This document shows positions 10,252 to 19,707 of a DNA stretch of 64,000 nt, in pieces (position 1 is the first letter of the stretch; each line of letters opens with the position of its first letter). The notes under the pieces are model-generated. The model did not search any database and was not told the origin of the DNA. It was given only the letters and a program-made list of their open reading frames with translations. Position numbers and translations under genes: made by a program. The stretch is from Candidatus Saccharimonadota bacterium (GTDB lineage: Bacteria; Patescibacteriota; Saccharimonadia; Saccharimonadales; Saccharimonadaceae), in assembly GCA_009777315.1 (NCBI GenBank), contig WRMD01000003.1, forward strand, positions 1-64,000. The letters run 5' to 3'.

Positions 10252-10328
10252 TGGTGGGTCGTGAGGGACTCGAACCCCCGACTTTCTCGGTGTAAACGAG
10301 ACGCTCTAGCCAACTGAGCTAACGACCC
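10252..10328 (-). tRNA. tRNA-Val (TAC)
   Basis: Reverse complement GGGTCGT...ACGACCC ACCA; anticodon loop TTTACAC. Confidence 0.9.
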
Positions 10329-10398
10329 ATAGGGGTATTATACCACAAGGTGGACGATTAGTGAACACCTAAGGAGTACAGTATGTTATACTATTCCT

Positions 10399-10449
10399 AT
10401 GAATTACATAATTCTGACTACCACATTGACGACAACCCTTCGGGGTTAG
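10399..10449 (+). promoter_or_regulatory. Thr-rich leader peptide MNYIILTTTLTTTLRG with overlapping attenuator-like hairpin upstream of thrS
   Basis: 6 Thr codons in 16; -10 TATACT 6 nt before ATG; hairpin AACCC-TTCG-GGGTT (10434-10447) followed by a T-rich tract GTAGTTTTGTTGCTTTTT. Confidence 0.7.
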
Positions 10450-10505
10450 TAGTTTTGTTGCTTTTTAGCATAGATGGAAGTCAAATTATTAAGAAATGAG
10501 GTTAA

Positions 10506-12260
10506 ATGAACAATATAGATAATCTAGAAGCGATGCGCCACAGCCTCGCTCACATCCTAGCAGCCGCCGTCCAGGAGCTGTATCCCAAGGTCGAGTTCGG
10601 CATCGGGCCGGCGATTGAAAACGGCTTTTACTACGACTTTGCCAACATCAAACTCTCCGAAGCCGACCTCCCCAAAATCGAAAAGAAAATGCGCGAAATC
10701 ATCGTCCAAGACCTACCAGTAGAGCAGGGCGACTGGAACAAAGCCAACGCCCTCAAATGGGCCGCCTCCCAACCCTTCAAAAAAGAACTAGTCGAGGATC
10801 TAGTCTGCGAAGACCCTTCCGCTAAATCCTGCAGTCTGACCTTCTATCGCATCGGCAATTTCACCGATCTCTGCGCCGGCCCCCACCTCAAGTCCACCTC
10901 CGAAGTTGGCGCTTTCAAGCTTACTAGCATTGCCGGAGCCTACTGGCGCGGCGACGAAACCCGCGCCCAAATGACTCGCGTTTACGGCATCGCCTTCAAG
11001 ACTCAGCAAGAACTCGACGACTACACGGCCATGCTCGCCGAAGCCGAAAAACGCGACCACCGCAAGCTCGGCGCCCAGCTCGACCTCTTCACCTTCTCGT
11101 CCGATGTCGGCTCTGGCCTCCCCATGTTTACCCCCCGTGGCACCATCCTCTTTGACAAACTCTCCGAGCTCTCCCTCTCTCTCCGCGAAAAAATCGGCCA
11201 CCAACGCATTCGCACCCCTCACATCACCAAGACCGACCTCTATAAACTCTCCGGTCACTGGGACAAGTTTGGCGACGAGCTCTTTATGGTCAAAAGCCAA
11301 GAAACCTCCGACCAATTCGTCATGAAGCCCATGTCTTGCCCTCACCACATCCAAATCTACCTCAGCAAACCTCGCTCCTATCGTGATCTCCCTGTCCGTC
11401 TAGTGGAAGCCGCCATGGTCTACCGCGACGAGAAAAAAGGCGAGCTCGGCGGCATGTCCCGCGTCCGCGCCTTCACTCAAGACGACTCCCACATTCTCTG
11501 CCGCAAAGACCAAATCAAACCCGAAGTCGACTCTCTTATCAAGTTCATCCATCAACTCTACGGCACTCTCGGCATGACCGACATCCGCGCTCGACTCTCC
11601 TATCGCGATGACGGCGATGGTTATCTCGGCGATCGTGAACTCTGGAACATGGCCGAATCCCAGCTCAAGGCTCTCGCCGACGAAAACCACCTCGACTACT
11701 ACGAAGCCGAAGGCGAAGCCGCCTTCTACGGCCCTAAAATCGACTTTATGGCTAAAGACGCCATCGGCCGTGAGTTCCAAGTCGCCACCGTCCAGCTTGA
11801 CTTCAATATGCCCGGTCGCTTCGGCCTCGAATACACCAACGAAGAGGGCAAAAAAGAAACCCCGGTCATGCTCCACCACGCCGCCCTCGGCTCCGTTGAG
11901 CGCTTCCTTTCCGTCTTCATCGAGCACACCGCTGGCCATTTCCCGTTCTGGTGCGCCCCGGAACAAGTCCGCGTTCTCACTATCGGCGAAACCAAAGAAT
12001 ACGCCGAAAAGATCGAGACCATCCTCGCCGGCATCACTCTCGAGCAACCTCTGAAGCACAACGACCTCCGCTACAAAATTGATTCAGGCAAAGACAACTT
12101 GAGCAAGAAAATTAAGCGCGCCGAAGAGCTTAAGATACCAGTATTAATCCTCGTCGGCCCCAAAGACGCCGAAGCCGAACAGGTCACCATCCGCACCCGT
12201 GACGGCGAAGAAAAAGTCGCCCTAAAAGATCTATCTGAATGGCTGAAAAAACAAGCTTAA
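10506..12260 (+). CDS. thrS: Threonyl-tRNA synthetase (apparently lacking the N-terminal TGS domain)
   Basis: HSLAHILAAAV, class II motifs, MSCPHHIQIY; starts directly at the SAD-like region. Confidence 0.95.
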   Translation: MNNIDNLEAMRHSLAHILAAAVQELYPKVEFGIGPAIENGFYYDFANIKLSEADLPKIEKKMREIIVQDLPVEQGDWNKANALKWAASQPFKKELVEDLVCEDPSAKSCSLTFYRIGNFTDLCAGPHLKSTSEVGAFKLTSIAGAYWRGDETRAQMTRVYGIAFKTQQELDDYTAMLAEAEKRDHRKLGAQLDLFTFSSDVGSGLPMFTPRGTILFDKLSELSLSLREKIGHQRIRTPHITKTDLYKLSGHWDKFGDELFMVKSQETSDQFVMKPMSCPHHIQIYLSKPRSYRDLPVRLVEAAMVYRDEKKGELGGMSRVRAFTQDDSHILCRKDQIKPEVDSLIKFIHQLYGTLGMTDIRARLSYRDDGDGYLGDRELWNMAESQLKALADENHLDYYEAEGEAAFYGPKIDFMAKDAIGREFQVATVQLDFNMPGRFGLEYTNEEGKKETPVMLHHAALGSVERFLSVFIEHTAGHFPFWCAPEQVRVLTIGETKEYAEKIETILAGITLEQPLKHNDLRYKIDSGKDNLSKKIKRAEELKIPVLILVGPKDAEAEQVTIRTRDGEEKVALKDLSEWLKKQA

Positions 12261-12946
12261 ACTCCATCCCCGTCGCTCCCAAAGACAGCATTGACGCTGA
12301 TCTTCCCACCGGCTGGCAAGACTTCCAAACCGTCTACAGCTATCTCAATCTCTGCGACGAGCTACCCGAGCACGCCGACGCCATCGTCGTCGGTGGTGCC
12401 GGTTCCCGCGTCGATATGGCCGAATGCGCCTCTAGGCTCTATTTTCTTGGTCTCAGTCCCATCATCGTCGTCTCCGGCTTCCGCCACCCCGACTTTAAGG
12501 AAGCCGAGGCCAACCTCCTCGGCGACCGGCTCCTCGAACTCGGCGTCCCAGCCGAAGCCATCCTCCGCGACCCCAAAGCCGCAAACACTGGCGAAAATAT
12601 CCTCTTTTCCGCCGCTCTCCTTGCCGACCGAGGCATTTACCCCAAGACCGTCATCCTCGTCCATCGTCCCTTCATGTCCCGCCGCTTCAAAGCCACCGCC
12701 GAGGCCCAGTGGCCATCCGACCCTAAACCCAAGTTTTATGCCACCTCCGCCGATTACAACTTCTGCGAATACTACGAAATAGACCAGGGCCTCGGCCTCT
12801 ACGACCGCATGCTCTGGTCCATGCTTGGTGACTACGAGCGCATCACCACCTACGCCGAAAAAGGCTGGCAAACCCCCCAACCGGTGAGCCCTGAAGCCGA
12901 AGCCGCCTACCAGCGTCTCCTCGCCCGCGGCTACTCGCCTAGATAA
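12239..12946 (+). CDS. YdcF/SanA-like DUF218 protein
   Basis: ADAIVVGGAGSRVDMAECASRLYF...NTGENILFSA pattern. Confidence 0.7.
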   Translation: MAEKTSLNSIPVAPKDSIDADLPTGWQDFQTVYSYLNLCDELPEHADAIVVGGAGSRVDMAECASRLYFLGLSPIIVVSGFRHPDFKEAEANLLGDRLLELGVPAEAILRDPKAANTGENILFSAALLADRGIYPKTVILVHRPFMSRRFKATAEAQWPSDPKPKFYATSADYNFCEYYEIDQGLGLYDRMLWSMLGDYERITTYAEKGWQTPQPVSPEAEAAYQRLLARGYSPR

Positions 12947-13017
12947 TCGCCTCGATAAGTTCAGCCTAGGGCAGACGAGCCGCCCTAGACATCTCAAGCA
13001 CAACCAGCTATAATATA

Positions 13018-13160
13018 GTTGTCTTAATCCATACAGCCACAGAAGCGATGTGTGAACATCATGCGGTTCAGTTTATTCCAATAAACGGCACCGCATAAGC
13101 AGTTCGGGATAAACACCGTTTCTGTGAATGGATTAAGACACCTTGCGGTGTCGTTTTTTG
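13018..13160 (+). ncRNA. Candidate 6S-like structured RNA
   Basis: TATAAT ~10 nt upstream; 12-bp closing helix GTCTTAATCCAT/ATGGATTAAGAC, second helix ACAGAAGCG/CGTTTCTGT, large central bubble, apical hairpin GCGGT..GTTTAT/ATAAAC..ACCGC; terminator ACACC-TTGC-GGTGTCGTTTTTT. Confidence 0.55.
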
Positions 13161-13203
13161 TTGCTGGGCGACAACGTAATACTAATCAGCGACGGAGGAA
13201 AAT

Positions 13204-13545
13204 ATGGACATATTAAAAATCCTGGCTGTAACTGCTACCGGAGGCACCCCTGGGACTGGCGGAGTTACCGGCGGCATTAACTCTGCTGGCGGTTCGAGCA
13301 ACACTGCGCTTCCCGTGCAGACACTAGTCACTAACGCTATGGGCTGGATGGCCTGGGGTGCAGGTGTTCTTAGCGTCATCTTCATCATTGTCGGTGGCAT
13401 CCGCTACATCACTTCCGGTGGCGACGCCGAGAAGGTCAAAAAAGCCAAAAACACCATCCTCTATGCCTGTATCGGTCTCGCCGTAGCGATTCTCGCTGGC
13501 GCTATTGCCCTGTTTATCGCAAACACAGCGTCAACCACAACATAG
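13204..13545 (+). CDS. TrbC/VirB2-like small membrane protein (pilin-type)
   Basis: Two TM helices with IVGGIRYITSGGDAEKVKKAKNTILYACIGLAVA, typical of T4SS pilin-like proteins. Confidence 0.7.
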   Translation: MDILKILAVTATGGTPGTGGVTGGINSAGGSSNTALPVQTLVTNAMGWMAWGAGVLSVIFIIVGGIRYITSGGDAEKVKKAKNTILYACIGLAVAILAGAIALFIANTASTTT

Positions 13546-13695
13546 TCTGTCGGCTAGGGCAGCGCGTAGTAATACGACAGCCTCGCGCCGCAAGGATGAA
13601 GAATACTATTCTCAAAAACTTCGTCCTTGCAGCCTGAGGCTGTCTTCCATTTTTATTCTAGCACGCGCCACGGCTGCACGTAGTATAATCATCTC

Positions 13696-14382
13696 ATGCT
13701 AACGCCTGAACAACTTCTCGGCCTCGTCATCGCCCTTGTCGTCATCTTTTTCGCCCTCAGCGGCCGCTGGATCCGTCGCGCCCTCACTTTTTTCGACCAA
13801 CTCACCCACTACAAAGAATGGAACAATAACGGCAACTCCGGCGAACGCGCTCTTTATCGCGCTCTCCTCGACGAATGCCACATCCCCGAAAAACACCTCT
13901 TCCGCAACCTCTACCTCAAAGATATGGAGGGTAGGGTAGTCGAAATCGACGTCGTCGCCGTCACTCGCTACGGTCTCCTCGTCTTCGAATCCAAAAACTA
14001 CAGCGGCTTCGTCCGCGGCGATCAGCAGGCCAGGAAATGGTTCCACGCCATCGGCCGTCACATCTACAAATTCCCAAACCCGATCCGTCAAAACGACCGC
14101 CATATAGAAGCCCTCCAGCTTTATCTTCACGGTCATAACGTCCGCTTCCTCTCCGTTATCATCTTCACCGAACGCCTCCGCTCACTTCACGTCGATTACG
14201 ACTCGCGCCACACCGTCATTCTCGAACGCGACCAGCTCAAAACTTTCTACAAACACCTCGGCAAAAACTCCTCCAAAATGCCCCTTGATCGCGACGAACT
14301 CAGCCGCGTTCTCGAGCTCCTCCGCCAAGCCGAAGGCAGGCGACCCTCCAAGCTCCGCAAAAAGAAACCCCAAAAGAAATAA
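13696..14382 (+). CDS. NERD-domain protein
   Basis: GERALYRALLDE...EIDVVAVTRYGLLVFESKNYSGFVRG nuclease-related motif. Confidence 0.8.
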   Translation: MLTPEQLLGLVIALVVIFFALSGRWIRRALTFFDQLTHYKEWNNNGNSGERALYRALLDECHIPEKHLFRNLYLKDMEGRVVEIDVVAVTRYGLLVFESKNYSGFVRGDQQARKWFHAIGRHIYKFPNPIRQNDRHIEALQLYLHGHNVRFLSVIIFTERLRSLHVDYDSRHTVILERDQLKTFYKHLGKNSSKMPLDRDELSRVLELLRQAEGRRPSKLRKKKPQKK

Positions 14383-14521
14383 CCCCCCACCAAATCCCAC
14401 CCTCACACCAGTCCTCCCCGAACCTCCACACACCCACCTCTCGCTAAACCCCCCTTGACATCTACATACTATACGACATATAATATACTCGTAAACATAC
14501 TAATAGCAAAGGAGCTAATCT

Positions 14522-14836
14522 ATGACAATTCAAGTCCCGAGCGCGCTTTTAGAGGCATTTGTGCTAGCGTCACTCCGTCAAGAAGACGCTTATGGTTACA
14601 GCTTGACTCAGAGCATCAAGCAAACGCTCGACGTCTCCGAGTCTACCCTCTATCCCGTCATGCGCCGGCTCGAAACTGAGGGCTGCCTGGCGACCTATGA
14701 CCAGCCGCACAACGGTCGTAACCGCCGCTATTACAAGATTACCGAAATCGGTCTCGCCAAGTATAAAATCTGCCTCAAGGATTGGGAAATCTTCCGGCAA
14801 AAAGTCGACAAACTCATAGAAAGGAGTCAAAAATAA
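14522..14836 (+). CDS. PadR family transcriptional regulator
   Basis: LASLRQEDAYGYSLTQSI...LYPVMRRLETEGCL...RRYYKITEIG. Confidence 0.9.
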   Translation: MTIQVPSALLEAFVLASLRQEDAYGYSLTQSIKQTLDVSESTLYPVMRRLETEGCLATYDQPHNGRNRRYYKITEIGLAKYKICLKDWEIFRQKVDKLIERSQK

Positions 14837-15420
14837 TGGACAAAGCAGAATATCTAGCCGAGCTCGAGCGACGTCTCAAAGCTCTACCGGAAAGCGAACG
14901 ACAAGACGCTCTCGACTACTACAAAGGTTATCTAGACGACGCTCCAGGTCAGGGCAAAAAAGCCATGAAAGAACTCGGCACACCCGCCGAAGTCGCCGCC
15001 AAAATCCTCGCCGAATTCTCCATCAAAAAAGCACCAAAAACCGACGAGTCCAAAAAGAAAGGCATGAGCACCACTCTCGCCGTTATTCTCGCCGTCTTCG
15101 CCGCGCCCATTGGTCTCCCGCTCGCCATCGCCGTCTTCACCGTTGCATTCGCCCTCCTCATCACCCTCATCGCCCTCATCGTCTCCTTTGGCGCCAGCGG
15201 TGTTGCCATGATCCTCGCCGGCATCGCCTATCTCCCCATCGCCCTCATCGTGCTCATCCAAGACGGCGCGCTCGGTCTCGCCACGCTCGGCGCCGGTGCT
15301 TTTTCTCTCGGCCTCGGCATGGTTTTTCTCGGCGGCGCCACCGTCTTAGCTCGCGTCGGCTTCGGAGGCATTGCTAATTTCGTCGGCAAAGTAATCTTAA
15401 AAGATAAGGAGTCAAAATGA
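14836..15420 (+). CDS. DUF1700-like membrane protein
   Basis: MDKAEYLAELERRLKALPESERQDALDYYKGYLDD; operonic with PadR. Confidence 0.8.
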   Translation: MDKAEYLAELERRLKALPESERQDALDYYKGYLDDAPGQGKKAMKELGTPAEVAAKILAEFSIKKAPKTDESKKKGMSTTLAVILAVFAAPIGLPLAIAVFTVAFALLITLIALIVSFGASGVAMILAGIAYLPIALIVLIQDGALGLATLGAGAFSLGLGMVFLGGATVLARVGFGGIANFVGKVILKDKESK

Positions 15421-16295
15421 AAACCTGGACAAGCAAATGGTGGATCACCGCCGGCATTTTCCTCGCTGTCGGCCTAGTTTTCATGGCGTTCAGCGTCGGA
15501 CTAGGCGCGCTCGGCCACGGCATCTATATCGACAGCCGCGGCGTTCACATTTCCGGTCGCGACAACACCGACACCACCTTCACCGAATCCAACCTCGACG
15601 CCTTCACCAGCATCACCGTCTCCACCCGCTCCACCGACATTGAGCTCATCGCCTCCGACCACTTCGGCTTTGAAGCACATCTACCTCACAACAACGACAG
15701 CTTTGAATGGCGGCTCGAAGACGGCCGACTCACCATCGAAGCTGGCCGCCACAACGACTCTTGGCGCATCGACCTTTTCAGCCTCAATTTCAGCAGCAAC
15801 AACGCCATCAAAATCTTCTATCCCGAAGGCGCCGAATTCGCCGACCTCGTTTTTGACGCCACTTCCGGCAACATCACTTTCAGCGACATCTCAGCCGACA
15901 GCATCCGCGCCCGAGTCGTCTCCGGCGACATCCGCACTGAGCGTTGGCAGAGCAGGGCAGTCGGCCTACACACCACTTCTGGCAATATCACAGTAATCGA
16001 CGCCGACTGGCAAGAGCTTGACGCCGAAGCAGTCAGCGGCAATATCCGCTTGGGTGGCACTGCCGCCCTCCGCACCCACGCCAAAACCACGTCCGGTAAC
16101 ATCACCTCCACCCTCACCGGCTCGCCCGAAGCTCACGTCTACGAACTCGAAGTCACCTCCGGCACAATCCGAGTCGGCGGTCAGCGCATGGGCAGTCCAG
16201 CCCGCTCGGCCTGGCCTCCATCAGGCAGCTCCGACCTCAGCGAAATCAAATTCCGCACCACCTCCGGCAACATCCATCTCGACTTCCGCGACTAG
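15417..16295 (+). CDS. DUF4097-like beta-helical membrane protein
   Basis: Repeated TTSGNITV/VSGDIR motifs; ATGA overlap with previous gene. Confidence 0.8.
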   Translation: MKTWTSKWWITAGIFLAVGLVFMAFSVGLGALGHGIYIDSRGVHISGRDNTDTTFTESNLDAFTSITVSTRSTDIELIASDHFGFEAHLPHNNDSFEWRLEDGRLTIEAGRHNDSWRIDLFSLNFSSNNAIKIFYPEGAEFADLVFDATSGNITFSDISADSIRARVVSGDIRTERWQSRAVGLHTTSGNITVIDADWQELDAEAVSGNIRLGGTAALRTHAKTTSGNITSTLTGSPEAHVYELEVTSGTIRVGGQRMGSPARSAWPPSGSSDLSEIKFRTTSGNIHLDFRD

Positions 16296-16315
16296 CTCCT
16301 TTTAGCCACAACTTC

Positions 16316-16816
16316 CTCCCCACCCCCTACGGGTAGACACAGCGGAGGGAGAAGCCGTAGGACTTACCAACATTACTGTGCGCGCCCGGTGGATACAGAG
16401 TGTTGGGGGCTACGCTCATGTGAGGTGGATTTGTCGCTGAATCCATGGAGATGACCCACCATTGTGCAGCTGCAGACTGAGCATATAAGCCTCTATTCGG
16501 AACGAAGTACCCATTCGAGACAGTGGCGAAGGAGGGCGATGAGAACTTCAAGTTGCCCCAAAATAAGCATAATCTCTTGACTTTTCATCCCGCTTGTGCT
16601 ATACTGTACAATAGAGATAATTATGTCCCAAGCCTCCTACCCCTGTTACAACAGGGGTCGTTCTTATTCTCTTCGCCACCACCTCATCGAGTAATAGTTC
16701 GTCAAAAAGGTCAGGATTCACTCCTGCCTTTTTGACTTTACCTAAAAGGGAAGAGGAAGAGAAACCGCTAGGTGTCTCTTAGCTGGACGCTGTGTCTACC
16801 CGTAGGGGGTGGGGAG
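16316..16816. mobile_element. Cassette element E4 (minus cassette intact, plus cassette degraded) with internal promoter/hairpin
   Basis: TIRs at both ends; FATVSNGYFVPNRG...FSLRCVYP (minus); TTGACT-17-TATACT promoter and ACCCCTGTTACAACAGGGGT hairpin in centre; right half out of frame. Confidence 0.8.
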
Positions 16817-16833
16817 GGATCATGATACTTACT

Positions 16834-16956
16834 AGCCGCACTCGTAAGGGTAGTCTTCTCCGGAAGGCTGGAGGGTGAATTGCTCCGTAGGAGCAAGAGG
16901 GAGTCCTCTCCCTTGCGATTGCCTTGAGGAGAAGATCTACCCTTGTACGTGCGGCT
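16834..16956 (+). ncRNA. Candidate structured RNA (long multi-branched hairpin)
   Basis: AGCCGCAC..GTAAGGGTAGtCTTCTCC pairs with GGAGAAGatCTACCCTTgtacGTGCGGCT; internal hairpins TTGCTCCGTAGGAGCAA and GGGAGTCCTCTCCC; followed by the TGTGTCCGAATGAAAT motif of the element-linked RNA. Confidence 0.45.
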
Positions 16957-17115
16957 CTAGGATGTATGATTATGCTGTGTCCGAATGAAATCCTATGCCC
17001 GGCAGCTGGTTTTAAAGCTTTGCGCTCCCTCCCAGCCCGTATGCGTGGGGAGACGGAGGATGTGGGCCCCGTGAGCCCGCTGGGTGGCCATAAGATTGTA
17101 GTATAATGTATTACT

Positions 17116-17850
17116 ATGAACCTCCCTCATACTCTCGTTATCGTCGGCCCTACCGCCAGCGGCAAAACCACCGCCAGCATCGAGCTCGCCAAGCGTCTAG
17201 ACGGCGAGATTATCTCCGCCGACAGCCGCGCAATCTACCTAGGCCTCGACCTCGGATCTGCCAAACCTACCCCAGAAGAGCAGAGCGGCATCCCGCACTA
17301 CGGCATCGATCTCGTTAATCCCGACGAACGCTTCACCGTCGCCGACTTCCAGGAATACGCCTATGCTAAAATCCGCGACATAGCTGGACGCGGCAAGTTA
17401 CCCATCCTCGTCGGCGGCAGTGGCCTGTATGTCGATGCCGTCATTTACAATTATAATTTTAGTGTTCAAGATAAAGCACAGCAGTTTGACCGTGCTCGCG
17501 GCCCTGAGCAAAATTTTTATACAGTCGGTATCACCGTCCCACGCGATGAACTCCGTGATCGCATCCGCGCCCGCGCCCATATCATGTTCGATTCCGGCAT
17601 CGAGGAGGAGACCAAGAAGCTTGTGCAACAATACCCCATGGGTCTCCAAGCCATGCGCAGCAACATCTATCCCATCATCAAACGCCTGTTGGACGGCGAA
17701 ATTACCAGAGATGAAGCTATCGAGCTCTTCATCACCGACGACTGGCAACTCGCCCGTCGCCAGATGACCTGGTTCAAGCGCAACCCGGGCATCCACTGGC
17801 ACGAGCGAGCGGATATTGTTCAGGCCGTGCTCAACCATTACAATAAGTAA
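17116..17850 (+). CDS. miaA: tRNA dimethylallyltransferase (short form)
   Basis: VIVGPTASGKTTASIELAKRLDGEIISADSRAIYLGLDLGSAKPT. Confidence 0.93.
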   Translation: MNLPHTLVIVGPTASGKTTASIELAKRLDGEIISADSRAIYLGLDLGSAKPTPEEQSGIPHYGIDLVNPDERFTVADFQEYAYAKIRDIAGRGKLPILVGGSGLYVDAVIYNYNFSVQDKAQQFDRARGPEQNFYTVGITVPRDELRDRIRARAHIMFDSGIEEETKKLVQQYPMGLQAMRSNIYPIIKRLLDGEITRDEAIELFITDDWQLARRQMTWFKRNPGIHWHERADIVQAVLNHYNK

Positions 17851-17904
17851 GAAGCGCCGTATAAAATTGTTGCATCCCTACTTAGCGTCGTGTATACTAT
17901 TTAT

Positions 17905-18633
17905 ATGTCGGAGGTAAAAGTAACCATAGCGGAAAATGCACAGGCGGAGCAGGGCGGTGACGTACAGCCGGACACTAAGCCTAAAAGCAAGGCGCCCCCC
18001 AAAAAGACCCCAGCCGACCAGACTGAGACTCAAATCGCCAATCTCGAAAAGCTCTTCGGCTCTCGCACCCGCGTCAAGCTTTTGCGACTTTTCTTTGAGA
18101 ACCCATACAAGTCATTCTTCGTCCGGGAAATCACCCGCGTCGTTGACGAGCAGGTTAACTCTGTCCGCCGCGAACTCGCCAACCTCGAAACCCTCGGCGT
18201 CATCAAAAAAACCACCGAGGACAACAAGATCTTCTACAGCACCGACCGCTCCTACCCTTACATCCGCCCCTTCACCGACCTCTTCTCGCGCCGCTCCGTC
18301 CCTGAGAAACAGAGCGAAGACGACATCTGGCAGGAGCTCGCCCGCCCGGTTCAAGACATCCTTTCCGCGGTCATGCTTATTAGCCGCATCCCTGGCGATA
18401 ACGGCGTTGAAATGCTCGTCGTCGGCGACGATCGCACCCGCCGCCTCAGCAACTGGGCCGACGTGGTCGAAAAACGCCTCAGCCGCCCCATCAACTACGT
18501 CATCCTCTCCAAAGAAGATTATTTCTATCGCCGCAGCATCAAAGATGAATTCCTCGAGGAGCTTTTCGCTGTTGGGCATAACCTGGTTTTTGATGTAGGT
18601 ATAATTGAAGGACGTAAGGAGTCTGATGTTTGA
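17905..18633 (+). CDS. Winged-helix transcriptional regulator-like protein
   Basis: LFGSRTRVKLLRLFFENPYKSFFVREITRVVDEQVNSVRRELANLETLGVIKKT. Confidence 0.7.
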   Translation: MSEVKVTIAENAQAEQGGDVQPDTKPKSKAPPKKTPADQTETQIANLEKLFGSRTRVKLLRLFFENPYKSFFVREITRVVDEQVNSVRRELANLETLGVIKKTTEDNKIFYSTDRSYPYIRPFTDLFSRRSVPEKQSEDDIWQELARPVQDILSAVMLISRIPGDNGVEMLVVGDDRTRRLSNWADVVEKRLSRPINYVILSKEDYFYRRSIKDEFLEELFAVGHNLVFDVGIIEGRKESDV

Positions 18634-19267
18634 TTTAGAATATGGCGGCGGCAACAATATCAAGGTCACCACCAAAGGCCTAACCCTAGTTTTCGACGCT
18701 AAGCGCAGTGTCTTCGGCGGCAAAGACGTAGTCGTGCCCGGTGGGGTCGAGTTTGCCACCGAATCTCGCCTCTACCTCGGCGACAAGAACTACAAGCTCA
18801 ACATCAACGGCCCCGGCGAATACGAGGTCGGCTCCTGCATCATCAAAGGTATCGCCGCCAAGCAGCACCTCGACGACCCCGAGGGTAAGGAAACCGACAG
18901 CACTATCTACACTGCGGACGTCGCCGGCTTTCGCCTCGCCATCCTCGGCAACATCTGGGGTAAGCTGACCGACAAGCAGCTCGAACGCATCGGTGTTATC
19001 GATATTCTCGTTCTCCCTGTTGGCGGTCGCGGCTATACCCTCGACGCCGAAGAAGCCGTCGCTCTCACCCGCCAAATCGACCCCAAGATCGTCATCCCGG
19101 TTCACTACGCTGGTTCTAGTCTCAACTACGAAGTAGCGCAAGACACCGCCGACGAGTTTATCGACCGCCTCAAAGCCCCGGTCATCGAAGCTAAATCCCT
19201 CAAACTCAAGTCCGGCGCCCCTCTCCCGTCCGAACTTGAAATCCACAAGCTCTCCGTATCGGCGTAG
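18626..19267 (+). CDS. Metallo-beta-lactamase-fold protein (UlaG-like)
   Basis: MFDLEYGGGNNIKV...IDILVLPVGGRGYTLDAEEAVALTRQIDPKIVIPVHY. Confidence 0.8.
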   Translation: MFDLEYGGGNNIKVTTKGLTLVFDAKRSVFGGKDVVVPGGVEFATESRLYLGDKNYKLNINGPGEYEVGSCIIKGIAAKQHLDDPEGKETDSTIYTADVAGFRLAILGNIWGKLTDKQLERIGVIDILVLPVGGRGYTLDAEEAVALTRQIDPKIVIPVHYAGSSLNYEVAQDTADEFIDRLKAPVIEAKSLKLKSGAPLPSELEIHKLSVSA

Positions 19268-19359
19268 AGACCACTAAAGACCCCGACCACTAAAGACCCC
19301 ACTTCGTGCAAGCCAAGAAAGCGACGAACCCTCGTCGCTTTCTTTTAGCCTGATAGAGC

Positions 19360-19590
19360 CTAAGCCGCTTTGCTTGCAGCAGGTTTAGTCTCGATATTCT
19401 TGCCGAGCAGACCCTTTTTCTTCAGAGTCCTAATCGCCGCTGCCGACACGTTCAGCCGCACCTTGCGCCCGTCTACAATCAGTGTCTTCTTCTGGATGTT
19501 CGGATTCCACACTCGATTGGTCCGTCGCTGCGAAAAGCTCACGTTGTGTCCGTGTTGCTTGCCTTTCCCCGTAATTTCACATATCGCCAT
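19360..19590 (-). CDS. rpmB: Ribosomal protein bL28
   Basis: MAICEITGKGKQHGHNVSFSQRRTNRVWNPNIQ. Confidence 0.95.
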   Translation of the reverse strand: MAICEITGKGKQHGHNVSFSQRRTNRVWNPNIQKKTLIVDGRKVRLNVSAAAIRTLKKKGLLGKNIETKPAASKAA

Positions 19591-19707
19591 AATAGATAAA
19601 GTTTATCTGATTTTCCCCATAAAGTCAAGAGTAAACTACCTTCTCACCCCTTCTAATCCATAAATGTGGTAGAATGGGTCTAGCAACTAATTAAGAGGGA
19701 TAAAGAA

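Noticed and set aside
16668-16816. Right half of E4 as a functional cassette
   Set aside because: The frame is broken and it contains an internal hairpin TCAAAAAGGTCAGGA/TCCTGCCTTTTTGA; only the TIR and a partial central box remain.
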